In this document: piece by piece, positions 7,324 through 16,001 of the stretch
Position numbering within the stretch: position 1 is the stretch's first letter
Layout: each line of letters opens with the position of its first letter
Assembly: GCF_019331725.1 (NCBI RefSeq)
Contig: NZ_JAHBBF010000009.1
Coordinates: forward strand, 32,464 to 96,463
From: Bifidobacterium saguinibicoloris
GTDB lineage: Bacteria > Actinomycetota > Actinomycetes > Actinomycetales > Bifidobacteriaceae
Direction of reading: 5' to 3'
DNA length: 64,000 nt
The notes under the pieces: model-generated
What the model was told of the DNA's origin: nothing
Databases searched by the model: none
Seen by the model: only the letters and a program-made list of their open reading frames with translations
Position numbers and translations under genes: made by a program

Positions 7324-9225
7324 ATGACGCCACGGACTCGCCGGACGGTGTCTTTCAGCGCTGGTGGTCGTGTGGCTGGTGTGGTGCGTCGGCTGGTGAT
7401 GGGTGTTGTGGCGGTGGTTGCGGCGGGTGCGTTGTGTGTGCCGTCGGCGGTGGCCGCGGATAGTCCGGGGTATTGGTATGTGGATGACACGGGGGTTCGT
7501 GACGCGTGGGCGCAGGGGGTCACCGGCGAGGGCGTGAAGGTCGCGGTGGTGGATGACGAGATGATTTCGGATTATCCGGGGTTCGCGGGTGCCGATGTGT
7601 CGTTCAAAGCCGCTATCAAACATGGTGACTCGTGCTCAACCTCCAAAGATTATAACGGAGATATAGTCACGGGGCGTCGAACCATCAAGGCCGATGACGC
7701 GGGCCGTAAGGCCGGTGATGGTGGTATCTATACGACGCATGGGACGAACATGATGGCGTTCATTGTGGGCAACGGCCAGGGGTATGACGGCAACCCGGGG
7801 GTCTTGGGTTCCGCGCCGAAGGCAAGCGTGACTTCATATGCCAAGGGATTCGCGACGACAGGGCTGTTGGATGGGGTGATTGTCCCTTGTATGGATTCGG
7901 ATGACGCGCCGATAAGCGGGCCTGATTCCATCCGTGCTGCTGCTGAGAATGGAGCGCGAATTATCAGTCTATCCATCGATCAGAATATAACCGGGCTGGG
8001 AGTCCCGTCCATTATGTATGCGGTTCGTCATGGGGTGATCATGGTGACGGGACGTGGCAATGATCCGGTGAAGGGTACCAAGGATCTGGTGGGCAAGCCC
8101 GGAGCCATGAACGAGTTTCCCGGCCAGGTGGTGACGAACATGGTGGACCGGGACGGGAACATCGACAAGTCCACGGATGTGATGGACGGTAACGTGACGA
8201 CGTTGTCTCCCGGTGTGGATGTGCTGCGTTACAACAAGGCCGAGGACAAAGCGCCTCAGATCATGGGGGGCGGCACCTCCGTGGCCACGGCGGTCCTGTC
8301 GGGGTATCTGGCGTTGGTGTTGTCGCGTTGGCCTGAGGCGACGGGCAATCAGGTGCTGCAGTCCCTGATCCGGAATACGAAGGGGAATGATTCGGGTGAG
8401 GCGAAGCTGGATCCGGAGCACAGGCGCGGGTTCGGCGAGGTGGACCTGAGAAGGCTGCTCGAGGTGGATCCGACCCAGTATCCGGACATCAACCCGATTC
8501 TCCAATGGCAGGTGGAGACCAGTGAGAAGCATGAGGAGACCCGCGGCATGTATACCAGCCACGCCGACTGGAAGGACTATTCCTATGGCCAGACGGATCC
8601 GTTCGACGGCGACGATGGCGAGCGGCCTATCGAGGTGCCGAAGGAGGCGGAGCTGGTGGGCCAGGAGCTGGACCGTCAGGTGAAGGCGTGGAAGAAGGTG
8701 GAGCAGTGCCGTGCCGACGGGGGTTCGGATTGCATGCGGTATTCGGCGACGAACACGGCGGACGAGGCTGACAGGTCGACGCCGCTGCCGGACACGGGCG
8801 GCGGCAAGGCTGTCTCGTCCGGTCTGCCCTCGTGGTTCTGGTGGGCCGTGGGCGGCGGTGCCGGCGTGCTGGTGCTTGCGATCGGCGGCGTCGTGCTGGC
8901 GGTGGTGCTTGCGAGACGGAAACGGAGCCGTGGCCGTCACGGCGGTCCCGGGAACAGCGGCCCCGGCGCCCCGCCCATGCCGCCTGCTCCTCCCGTTCTT
9001 CCCATGCCTCCCATGACCGGACGCCCGGGCGTCAATGTTCCTGCGGTTCCCAGCCGGTTGCCGCAAGGCCCGGCCGTTCCGTCGCCTTATGGCAAAGGGG
9101 TGGAAACTACTGGTCTGAATATGGGACAAGTGCCTGTGCCAAGTGCTATGCCTAGGCGAATGCCTTATCCGGGGAACGGGAGTATTCCTGATTCGCCTAA
9201 TCCAACTCAGCATCAACAACAATGA
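7324..9225 (+). CDS. Second mycosin-like S8 subtilase with C-terminal membrane anchor
   Basis: Subtilisin-family protease. From ATG 7324 the product (633 residues) has a twin-Arg-rich n-region and hydrophobic signal (about 24-42), then Asp77 (VAVVDDEM), His139 (THGTNMMAF), oxyanion Asn in GRGND, and Ser319 (GGTSVAT), so the triad is complete. A C-terminal TM lies near 505-530 (WFWWAVGGGAGVLVLAIGG), followed by a basic stretch and a ~90-residue Pro/Gly-rich cytoplasmic tail. Longer in-frame starts exist (ATG 7219, GTG 7189), none with a good Shine-Dalgarno; 7324 gives the most normal signal peptide. About 7610-8050 is less GC-rich than its surroundings. A second, divergent mycosin within one ESX locus is unusual and may process the substrates encoded beside it. 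Confidence 0.82.
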   Translation: MTPRTRRTVSFSAGGRVAGVVRRLVMGVVAVVAAGALCVPSAVAADSPGYWYVDDTGVRDAWAQGVTGEGVKVAVVDDEMISDYPGFAGADVSFKAAIKHGDSCSTSKDYNGDIVTGRRTIKADDAGRKAGDGGIYTTHGTNMMAFIVGNGQGYDGNPGVLGSAPKASVTSYAKGFATTGLLDGVIVPCMDSDDAPISGPDSIRAAAENGARIISLSIDQNITGLGVPSIMYAVRHGVIMVTGRGNDPVKGTKDLVGKPGAMNEFPGQVVTNMVDRDGNIDKSTDVMDGNVTTLSPGVDVLRYNKAEDKAPQIMGGGTSVATAVLSGYLALVLSRWPEATGNQVLQSLIRNTKGNDSGEAKLDPEHRRGFGEVDLRRLLEVDPTQYPDINPILQWQVETSEKHEETRGMYTSHADWKDYSYGQTDPFDGDDGERPIEVPKEAELVGQELDRQVKAWKKVEQCRADGGSDCMRYSATNTADEADRSTPLPDTGGGKAVSSGLPSWFWWAVGGGAGVLVLAIGGVVLAVVLARRKRSRGRHGGPGNSGPGAPPMPPAPPVLPMPPMTGRPGVNVPAVPSRLPQGPAVPSPYGKGVETTGLNMGQVPVPSAMPRRMPYPGNGSIPDSPNPTQHQQQ

Positions 9226-9272
9226 TGATGCGGATATCAATCCGCTGATACGACAGCAAAGGAAGGTGGCAT

Positions 9273-10769
9273 ATGGCTACCGAAAACAATGGCGATGCCG
9301 AATACAGGCTCTCGGTGATAGCGCAGACGCCCGAATGGACGATGCCGACCGAAGTAACCCAGTACGTGCAGGCGGTGAGTGACGTTTCACAAAGCTTGTT
9401 TGACATTACTGATCGTCTGAATGAAAAAGGCGTATTCGAATGTCAGGCGAAGCGACAAGCGCAGGAGTACTGTGAGAACATCATCGCCGCGATACGCAAT
9501 GTCGACATTGACGGTCAGGTTCTTCAAATCAAAGAGAAAATCAACAGCTACAATGCCGCCATCCATGCCGCCCAGAATGTCTCATTGCCGGGAGACGCAT
9601 TGGATGAAGAGTCTCAACAGGTCATCATGGGAGCGACGCAGCCGTTGGACTGCGTGGTGCCCGGACTGGGCAAGATAACTGGCATCGCCGGCATCGCCGG
9701 CGTGAACATGATTAACCGGCTATTGGCTACAAATCGTAACGATGTTGCTGCGCAAGAACTGGACAAGGTGCAGGAGATTGCAGATAAGAAGAAGTTTAAA
9801 GGTAGCTCCATTCCAATCGTCGACCCGCCCGCTCCAAAACCACCGCTTCCATGGCCCGATCCGCATGATGATGAGAACCATGGCGGCGGCTCATCCTCAC
9901 AATCCATCGGCTCGCTGATCGGCGGTGGCGCGGCCATCGCCGGCGGCGCCGGAGCTGTGGCGTTGTCGCGCGCCGCCGGTGTCTCCGGAGGCGTCGCGTC
10001 CGCGGTTTCGGGCGGTGCCGTAGGAACGGCCGGAGCCGGTGCGGCCGTCGGTTACGTCTCCGCGCACCCGGTGCCGGCGCCCCCAAGCGCAGGCACCGGC
10101 TCCTCCAACGGTGGAACCAACGGGTCGAGCTCCTCCCCGAACGGAGGCGGTGCGGGCTCCAACGGTTCCGGGCGCACCGAATACGGCGACTACGTGTATG
10201 ATCCGGTGACCCACAAGTGGGTGCGCAAAGATGACGACTCCGTCGCCGTGGACAGCTCGCAATCCGGGCTGCACGGCGGCACCGGTTTCGGCAAGATCGC
10301 CGGCGCGGCCGGCGTCGGTGCCGGAGTGGGCGTGGGCGGCGCCCTGGCGGCCGGACGGTTGTCCGGATCCGCCGGCGGAGCCGGCCTGTCCGGGGCTGCA
10401 GCCGGCATGGGCGTCTCCGGAGGTGGCGTCGGACTCGCCGCCGTGGGCGGCGCAGGCGGCGTTGGCTCCTACTATGCGAACACGCCCGTCCACGCGACCA
10501 TCGCATCGTCCTCCTCGCTGAAAGGCGCCACCGGCATGGCCAGCGGACTGCAATCCGCGAACACGGCCGGAGCATCCGCTGCATCCGGCGCGGGCGCACG
10601 CACCGGCGCACCCGGCATGATGGGCGGCCAAGGCGGTGCCGGCAACGGCAAGAAGCAGAAGCGTCGCGGGCTCGGCTACATCGCTCCCGTCCTGGAGGAC
10701 GACGAGGAATTCGAAGCCAAACCGCTGGCGGCCATGGCCGGCCGGCGCAAGCGCTCCGACGAAATGTGA
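9273..10769 (+). CDS. Unknown Gly/Ala-rich protein, candidate type VII substrate
   Basis: 498 residues, no recognised family. Residues 1-190 are a polar, mostly helical N-terminus without signal peptide, reminiscent of the helical targeting domains of large T7SS substrates but without a clear WxG. A Pro-rich hinge (PPAPKPPLPWPDP, about 188-200) is followed by a Gly/Ala/Ser-rich region (about 210-465) with a short Tyr/Asp segment (YGDYVYDPVTHKW near 306-318). The C-terminus is charged (LEDDEEFEAK, ending GRRKRSDEM). Alternating Gly/Ala-rich stretches could be weakly membrane-active. The start has an AAAGGAAGG Shine-Dalgarno. Position between the second mycosin and other unknown T7SS genes suggests secretion, but this is inference. 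Confidence 0.7.
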   Translation: MATENNGDAEYRLSVIAQTPEWTMPTEVTQYVQAVSDVSQSLFDITDRLNEKGVFECQAKRQAQEYCENIIAAIRNVDIDGQVLQIKEKINSYNAAIHAAQNVSLPGDALDEESQQVIMGATQPLDCVVPGLGKITGIAGIAGVNMINRLLATNRNDVAAQELDKVQEIADKKKFKGSSIPIVDPPAPKPPLPWPDPHDDENHGGGSSSQSIGSLIGGGAAIAGGAGAVALSRAAGVSGGVASAVSGGAVGTAGAGAAVGYVSAHPVPAPPSAGTGSSNGGTNGSSSSPNGGGAGSNGSGRTEYGDYVYDPVTHKWVRKDDDSVAVDSSQSGLHGGTGFGKIAGAAGVGAGVGVGGALAAGRLSGSAGGAGLSGAAAGMGVSGGGVGLAAVGGAGGVGSYYANTPVHATIASSSSLKGATGMASGLQSANTAGASAASGAGARTGAPGMMGGQGGAGNGKKQKRRGLGYIAPVLEDDEEFEAKPLAAMAGRRKRSDEM

Positions 10770-10786
10770 CGGGGTGTCTGTCAGCT

Positions 10787-10839
10787 GATGGACGGACGCC
10801 GTCTCCCGCTATGGCCGGGAATGACGGCGTTCGTCCATC
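10787..10839 (+). terminator. Large hairpin, probable terminator
   Basis: Arms 10787-10803 and 10823-10839 pair over 17 bp with one wobble; an inner CCCG/CGGG adds to the stem. It follows the stop of the 498-residue gene by about 18 nt, so it likely ends or attenuates the upstream T7SS transcript. No T-run follows. Confidence 0.6.
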
Positions 10840-10940
10840 CGTCTATTGCGGCATCACGGCCGGTCCCACCCGTCGGGATGGGCTGCAGGAAGAGCGTACG
10901 CCGTTCAGCGGCCGGTACGGGATTGGACTATCGTTGAGCC

Positions 10941-11771
10941 ATGGCGCGCTTGGATTTATCGTGGAATTTCATCCACAAATACATCGAGGATCCGTTCGAC
11001 AGGAGGGATCGTGGCTGGCGCGACGCCGACGAGTCGTATTCGACCAGCGGACGGCACAGCATTCTCATTCCGCAATGGCTGATGTGGATGTGCGTGTCCG
11101 GTCAGGAGAATCCATGGCGCAGCTGGCTCGGCAATATCGAGAAAGGGTTGTTGCTGCCGCTTCCTGACACGCAGAAACGGGACGAATGGTCTTTGGGAGT
11201 GTTCCCGAACATGGACTGTTCATATGATGCGAGCGGTTACTACGGGCGCGGCTATCACCCGGTGATACCGAAACTGGGACGACGTTGCACCCCCGTGCTG
11301 TTGCGCGCGCCGTTCCCCGTCACTCTGGACGACCAGCTCATCGCGCATGCGGCGTGCAGCATCGGTGAGACGGAGTGGGTGCCGTTCGCGCCGTTGATCA
11401 ACGGCAGGTGTTCGCGGGAGATGCTACGGCTGATGAACATGTTCCCGCACAAGCCGGCGTTCATCATCTATCAGGGTGTGCTCCACCTGTGGATCAACGT
11501 GGAGCACTGGGGTCAGGTCGAGCCGAGGATTTCGTACTATTCGCTGCAGCCGTATATCGAGTTGGAGTTGTTCCGTGCGTATCGCGTGTATTACGAGCAG
11601 TTGCGGCGGGAGCTGGCTCAGCCGTATTCGGGTCCGGTGTGGTGGCCTGATCAGTGTGATCCGCGGTTTCCGTTGCCGGGCGATCCGCGTGGCGCGCATT
11701 ACGGCATGTGGATTTACTCGGGTGGCCTGACGTACGGGGAGAACGCAACGGAAACATACGGCATCCGTTAA
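10941..11771 (+). CDS. Unknown protein in type VII secretion locus
   Basis: 276 residues, rich in Trp, Tyr, Arg and Pro, soluble-looking, with no signal peptide or TM. I recognise no family. Visible features are WNFIHKYIEDPFDRRDRGWR at the N-terminus, a central block with PLINGRCSREMLRL, and aromatic-rich LHLWINVEHWG. No Shine-Dalgarno is obvious before ATG 10941; a TATCGT box only about 12 nt upstream leaves a leaderless start possible. Base composition is slightly lower in GC than the core machinery genes. It lies between a terminator-like hairpin and a promoter, so it may be separately expressed. It could be an effector, chaperone or immunity-type protein; none of these can be shown from sequence. 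Confidence 0.65.
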   Translation: MARLDLSWNFIHKYIEDPFDRRDRGWRDADESYSTSGRHSILIPQWLMWMCVSGQENPWRSWLGNIEKGLLLPLPDTQKRDEWSLGVFPNMDCSYDASGYYGRGYHPVIPKLGRRCTPVLLRAPFPVTLDDQLIAHAACSIGETEWVPFAPLINGRCSREMLRLMNMFPHKPAFIIYQGVLHLWINVEHWGQVEPRISYYSLQPYIELELFRAYRVYYEQLRRELAQPYSGPVWWPDQCDPRFPLPGDPRGAHYGMWIYSGGLTYGENATETYGIR

Positions 11772-11789
11772 AAGAATCTTCGGGAAACA

Positions 11790-11817
11790 TTGACGTATTC
11801 GTTCCACGTGGCAGAAT
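11790..11817 (+). promoter_or_regulatory. Candidate promoter for the 11896-14792 gene group
   Basis: TTGACG (11790-11795), 16-nt spacer, CAGAAT (11812-11817). The -35 and spacing are identical to the promoter upstream of the WXG100 genes (TTGACG-16-TATGAT at 5709). Transcription would start near 11824, about 70 nt before ATG 11896. Confidence 0.5.
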
Positions 11818-11895
11818 GGATGGTGACAATGTTGTAATGGGTCGACGATAATCGAACCAAGCAAGGGAACCGCAGGGGAAGAGCAAGGGGGCAAT

Positions 11896-13221
11896 ATGGC
11901 GGCATCGCTTATGCAAATGGACCCTGACGATTTAGGGACCGTATCCGATTCCTTCAGTCAAGCGGCCAACGAGTTCGCCAGCGCGAAAGCGCAGTTCGAA
12001 GGCTCCGGAAGCCCGAACTTCGGCATACTCCTCAGCTTCGTGGCTCCGGCATATGAGACGGCCAAGAGCTCCACGGTGACGTATCTGGACAACATCGAAT
12101 CCATGCTCGACTCCATCTCCGGTGCCGTGCAGGGGACGGCCCAGGACGGTGAAGACACCGAACAGAAGATCATCGACCTGCTCAACAAGATCCTCAAGGA
12201 ACTCGAGGAAATCAAGGGGAACCAGGAGAACGGCGGCGGCTCCGACAACGAAGGCACGAGCGACGGCGGCAGTGGCTCCTCCACCGGCGGCACCGGTGGC
12301 TCCGGTGGCGGAGGAAGCTATGGCGGCGGCTCCGGCAGCGGAGGAGGATCCGGTTCCGGCGGCTCCGGTGGCGGCTCCGGTTCCTCGAACGACGATTCCA
12401 CCCAATACCAGCCGCTTCAGCAAGCAGACCTCAGCGGTGGCACGCCCACCGCGGGCGGCGGTGCAGGAGGCGCTGGCGGAAGCTCCACCGGCGGGAGCGC
12501 ATCCGTTTCCACGCAGGACGGGCAAACCCCCGGCTACACCACGCTGCCGGACGGAGGGGCCTCCAACGGCGGCACGAACGGCGTACCCCTGCCGCCGGAC
12601 ACGTCGACCACCACTCCCGGCGGTACGAACGGCACCGGTCATGGCTCGACGCCCGGAGGAACCACCACTCCCGACACCGGACGCGACACCACCTCCAGCC
12701 TCGGCCTCGACACCGACGGCGACGCCACGGACGACTACTCGCTGAACGCCACCGACGGGAACACACACGTCACCGTGAACGCCGACGGGTCCGTCACCCT
12801 CGGCAAACAGGACACCTCCACCGTGCCGCTGCCTCCCGGAGCGGATGAGACGCAGAACGGCAAGACCGGATCGTTCACCGTGGACGCCGACCACGACGGC
12901 ACCGACGACATCGCCCTCACCCCGGACACGGGTGACGACTCGCGCATCAGCGTCTTCGACCACGAGGACGGCGAATACGCCGCCATCGACTTCGACAGCG
13001 ACGGCGACTACGACGCCGTCGTACGCATCGGCGACTCCGAAGCCGCCTACGAGAAAATCAGGCAGGAAGCCGAAGCCAACGTCTGGGAGAACATCTCCCG
13101 CAACGACCCGCTCGGCCGATCCGCGGAGGAACTGCAGGCGCTCTACGCCGACCGTGACCTCATGACCCTGCCCGAACGCACCGACATCACCATGCCCACC
13201 ACCCCGAGGAGGTTCGCCTGA
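11896..13221 (+). CDS. Candidate type VII substrate with helical N-terminus, Gly/Ser linker and Asp-rich Ca-binding-like repeats
   Basis: 441 residues. Residues 1-112 are helical and lack a signal peptide, resembling an ESX/LXG-type targeting hairpin. Residues ~113-265 are a low-complexity Gly/Ser/Thr linker containing VPLPPD. The C-terminal half has three Asp-rich loops, DTDGDATDD, DADHDGTDD and DFDSDGDYD, of the DxDxDG calcium-binding (EF-hand/dockerin-like) type, and a further VPLPPG. A short helical tail ends the protein. No named family recognised; secreted role inferred from architecture and neighbours. Its stop overlaps the next start by one base (TGATG), indicating translational coupling. 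Confidence 0.75.
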   Translation: MAASLMQMDPDDLGTVSDSFSQAANEFASAKAQFEGSGSPNFGILLSFVAPAYETAKSSTVTYLDNIESMLDSISGAVQGTAQDGEDTEQKIIDLLNKILKELEEIKGNQENGGGSDNEGTSDGGSGSSTGGTGGSGGGGSYGGGSGSGGGSGSGGSGGGSGSSNDDSTQYQPLQQADLSGGTPTAGGGAGGAGGSSTGGSASVSTQDGQTPGYTTLPDGGASNGGTNGVPLPPDTSTTTPGGTNGTGHGSTPGGTTTPDTGRDTTSSLGLDTDGDATDDYSLNATDGNTHVTVNADGSVTLGKQDTSTVPLPPGADETQNGKTGSFTVDADHDGTDDIALTPDTGDDSRISVFDHEDGEYAAIDFDSDGDYDAVVRIGDSEAAYEKIRQEAEANVWENISRNDPLGRSAEELQALYADRDLMTLPERTDITMPTTPRRFA

Positions 13222-14321
13222 TGGCCAAAGACGACGGTTCCGGCAACGACATCTCGATCGGCCCCTTCAGCTACGACGTGCCGGACAAGGATGAGACAGT
13301 AGTCCCCGAAGGCTCCGAAAACGACATCCGCATCGGACGGCTCGGCTACGATACGCCGGACAACCTGGACGAAGTGCATCGCGACCTCAAATTCGCCCAA
13401 AACCTGGGCGAATTCGCCACAACCCACGAACTGGGCAAGCTGACCAGCGCGCTGAGCCCCACCATCGGGCCGTTGAAGACGGGGCCGATCGTCAACGGAC
13501 TGCTGACGGACCTTGGCTTGAAAAAACTGAAGATAGGTGATGTCTCCAAGGAAATCGGGAATGCCTCCGAGGAGGTGAGCAAGAACGTCAGTACCATCCA
13601 AAAAACCGCGAAGGGGATGAACGAGGCAATCAGCAACGGCATCGCCAACGTGCGCATGGCCGTGGCCGTGGTGGACTTCGTCTCCAAGACCCTGTTCGGC
13701 TTCAGCATCGTCGACGAATGGGTGAAGAAGCCGTTCTTCGGCGACTGGGATGAACTCGAGAAGACCGCGGCCAAATGGGACGCGCTCGCATCCTCCCTGA
13801 CCGGCGTGCAGACCGCCATACAGAACATGTCCAGCAACGTGAACGAGGAATCCTGGTGCGGCTGCGCGGCGGACATGTTCAAGGAACGCAACGACGCCGT
13901 GGGCGAGGTAGCCGGCGAAGGCTGCGCCCCCTGCACCGAGATGTCGCAGGCGTTGAACGCGCTCGCCGAAAACGCGCAGAACGCGTTCGACCTGATCCTC
14001 GACACCATCGACGAGATCATCAGCCTGTTGAAGATCATCTCCGGCGAGCTCATCGTTCCCGGCGCCGGTCCGGTCCTTGTGGCCGTGACCTGCGCGGCCG
14101 AAGTGACTCAGGCCATCCAGTGGGCGAACGACATCACCACCTGCCTCAACAACCTGTACACGGCATTCTCCGGATTCTCGAGCTGCATCTCCACCATGCA
14201 GCAGCTCGTCAGCAAATCCGAAGGCGTGAAAGCCACGTTCGGTTCCGGTTCGGGATCGGGCTCCGGTTCCAACGGCGGATTCACCCCGGCGGGCCGCGAC
14301 GGCACCGTGGTGTTCGCCTGA
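13221..14321 (+). CDS. WXG-like, cysteine-containing candidate type VII substrate
   Basis: 366 residues, no signal peptide. The middle (about 185-260) resembles a WXG hairpin: ESWCGCAADMFKERND, where WCG replaces WxG and is followed by an Ala-Ala-x-x-Phe pattern typical of WXG100 helices. Flanking helices are long. Cys residues are frequent for this locus (WCGC, GCAPC, and Cys in TCAAE, TTCLNN and SSCIST). A hydrophobic stretch near 278-305 (IISGELIVPGAGPVLVAVTC) and a GSGSGSGS tail near the end suggest a membrane-inserting or extracellular protein. The first 50 residues contain two related motifs, IGPFSYDVPD and IGRLGYDTPD. Coupled to the upstream gene by TGATG. Function unknown. Confidence 0.72.
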   Translation: MAKDDGSGNDISIGPFSYDVPDKDETVVPEGSENDIRIGRLGYDTPDNLDEVHRDLKFAQNLGEFATTHELGKLTSALSPTIGPLKTGPIVNGLLTDLGLKKLKIGDVSKEIGNASEEVSKNVSTIQKTAKGMNEAISNGIANVRMAVAVVDFVSKTLFGFSIVDEWVKKPFFGDWDELEKTAAKWDALASSLTGVQTAIQNMSSNVNEESWCGCAADMFKERNDAVGEVAGEGCAPCTEMSQALNALAENAQNAFDLILDTIDEIISLLKIISGELIVPGAGPVLVAVTCAAEVTQAIQWANDITTCLNNLYTAFSGFSSCISTMQQLVSKSEGVKATFGSGSGSGSGSNGGFTPAGRDGTVVFA

Positions 14322-14363
14322 CCCAACACACGAGACGTCAACACGAAGCACAAGGAGCCGATC

Positions 14364-14792
14364 ATGGGATCGCCTGAATTCGAAGCGTTCATGAAGCAGA
14401 TGGACGACCTGAGCCAACAGATCAAGGAGCAGCGCGCCAAATTCGAGAAGGAGAAGGCGCGCGTGGACAAGATGATCGCCGAGAAGCATGAGGACATCGA
14501 ATCCAAACGCCGCAGCGGCGAATACGGGCACGCATGGCAGGTGCTCCAACAACGTATCGACATGGGCAAGACCTGCGAGAACGACATCTACGCCGGCATC
14601 GACAAATCGCCCGAAGCACGCGAAGTGCGCGGCTACCTCGAAAAGAGCATGGGGCTCGTGCGGGACCGCCTCGAAGACGTGGACGATCCGGACAACGAGG
14701 CCGCGCAGGGCCGCACCGAGCTGGACGAGGGCATGCGCAGGCTCCACGCCCAGGAAGCGGAACTCAACCGCGGACACGCCGGACGGCGATAG
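14364..14792 (+). CDS. Small coiled-coil protein of the type VII locus
   Basis: 142 residues, highly charged and predicted almost wholly helical; heptad-like pattern in residues 1-60 (for example QQIKEQRAKFEKEKARVDKM) suggests a coiled coil. No signal peptide, no TM and no WxG. It ends in basic GHAGRR. ATG 14364 follows an AAGGAG Shine-Dalgarno. It lies 42 nt after the 366-residue WXG-like gene and before a hairpin that separates it from the membrane machinery genes. A cytoplasmic chaperone for the neighbouring substrates is one possibility; a secreted helical protein is another. No family recognised. Confidence 0.7.
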   Translation: MGSPEFEAFMKQMDDLSQQIKEQRAKFEKEKARVDKMIAEKHEDIESKRRSGEYGHAWQVLQQRIDMGKTCENDIYAGIDKSPEAREVRGYLEKSMGLVRDRLEDVDDPDNEAAQGRTELDEGMRRLHAQEAELNRGHAGRR

Positions 14793-14805
14793 GACGGAAC
14801 ATATG

Positions 14806-14833
14806 TACCGGCCGGCACACGCCGGCCGTACCA
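14806..14833 (+). terminator. Hairpin between substrate and machinery genes
   Basis: GGCCGGC (14811-14817) and GCCGGCC (14822-14828) with an ACAC loop, extended imperfectly by flanking TAC/GTA bases. It lies in the 48-nt gap before the membrane protein gene at 14841, close to its start, so it could attenuate transcription or mask translation initiation. No T-run. Confidence 0.4.
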
Positions 14834-14840
14834 TACCAGC

Positions 14841-16001
14841 ATGGCCACCGGAACACAGCATGAGCAGCGCGAGACACGGCGGCGCGACCTGAACCTGGTG
14901 GCGCCGCTCCTCGTCATGCTCTTCGCCGCCACGGCCATGCTCATCCACACGTCCGCGGCTCGTGGCGGCACCCCGCGCATGGGCGTCGCATGGACATGCG
15001 TCATCGTCGTCATCACCGCGGCGGCGGCGCTCGCCTGCAACCGCATCGCCATCCGCATGGCCGTCCTCAGAAACACCGGCATGGCCGTATGGACGCTGCT
15101 CGCCGGAGTGGGCCTCGCGGCTTGGGCGGGAGTCGCCGCGGCCGGACCCACGGGCGGAGACAGACCCGCACTCACCGCCGTCTTCTGCGCCGCAGGCATG
15201 ATCGTGGCGGACACGGCGCTCGTCTTTCCGAACGCCACGGACCCCGCCCTGCGTGGCGTGGCATCAACGCTCGCCGCCACCGCGCTCATGCTCGCCATAT
15301 GCAGCGCCGGAACCATCCTCGCTGACCTGCCGGCATCCATCCTCGCCGGGGGAGTGGCGGCCGCAGGCGTCTGCGCCATCCAACTCATGCCGAACATCGT
15401 GGTGCATGTGCCGGACCGGTATCTCGTGGAATGGCGCACCTACATGACCCGCCGGTGGACGGTGCGCGGCTCCATCCCGGACGAGGCGCGCGTGCTCACC
15501 CCGAAGGACGTCTCCGAGGACATGCGGTCGTTCCTCGCCCGATACGCCGCCGGTCTGAGCCTCGCCGTGACGCTCGCTGCATCCGCATACCTGGCGTTGG
15601 CCGCATGGATGGACCACGGCGCCCTGCTCGACCGTATCGGCTTCCACACGCTCAGCCTCACGCTGTCCCTCTTCCTCACGCTCAAACCACGCCAATCCGG
15701 CCGGCCCTTCGAACGGTACCTCATGCGCGCCGCCGCGCTCCTCGTCGCCGCCGTCTGGCTCGCCCACATCAGGCAGACCCTGCCCGTGGCGGGCGGCGTC
15801 ACACCATTCGCCGGCATGGCCGCATTCGCCGTGGTGGGCATGCTCGTCGGCTACGGCATGCTCGCCCAACGCGGCGGCTTCCACTCGCTCGCACTCTCAC
15901 GAATCGGCGACGCGCTCTGCTTCGCCTCCACCATGCTCACGCCCGCGGCCGCGCTCCTCGCCGCAGGCACATTCGAACTGCTCAGGGGGATGCCATGGTG
16001 A
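14841..16001 (+). CDS. Polytopic membrane protein, EccD-like without ubiquitin domain
   Basis: 386 residues with about 11 hydrophobic helices: the first starts near residue 20 (LNLVAPLLVMLFAATAML), and a hydrophilic loop near 195-235 contains EWRTYMTRRWTVRGSIPDEARVL. Helix number, the position of the mid-protein cytoplasmic loop and location directly before the FHA/EccC genes resemble the membrane half of EccD, but no ubiquitin-like domain precedes it. I infer an EccD paralogue or an alternative translocon subunit, perhaps filling the place of the missing EccE. Its stop lies inside the start of the next gene (7-nt overlap), so expression is coupled to the RDD-FHA and EccC genes. Confidence 0.65.
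   Translation: MATGTQHEQRETRRRDLNLVAPLLVMLFAATAMLIHTSAARGGTPRMGVAWTCVIVVITAAAALACNRIAIRMAVLRNTGMAVWTLLAGVGLAAWAGVAAAGPTGGDRPALTAVFCAAGMIVADTALVFPNATDPALRGVASTLAATALMLAICSAGTILADLPASILAGGVAAAGVCAIQLMPNIVVHVPDRYLVEWRTYMTRRWTVRGSIPDEARVLTPKDVSEDMRSFLARYAAGLSLAVTLAASAYLALAAWMDHGALLDRIGFHTLSLTLSLFLTLKPRQSGRPFERYLMRAAALLVAAVWLAHIRQTLPVAGGVTPFAGMAAFAVVGMLVGYGMLAQRGGFHSLALSRIGDALCFASTMLTPAAALLAAGTFELLRGMPW

Noticed and set aside
8785..8799. LPDTG in the second mycosin as a sortase signal
   Set aside because: About 90 residues follow the TM helix, and the motif lies too far from a terminal basic tail; a simple TM anchor fits better.
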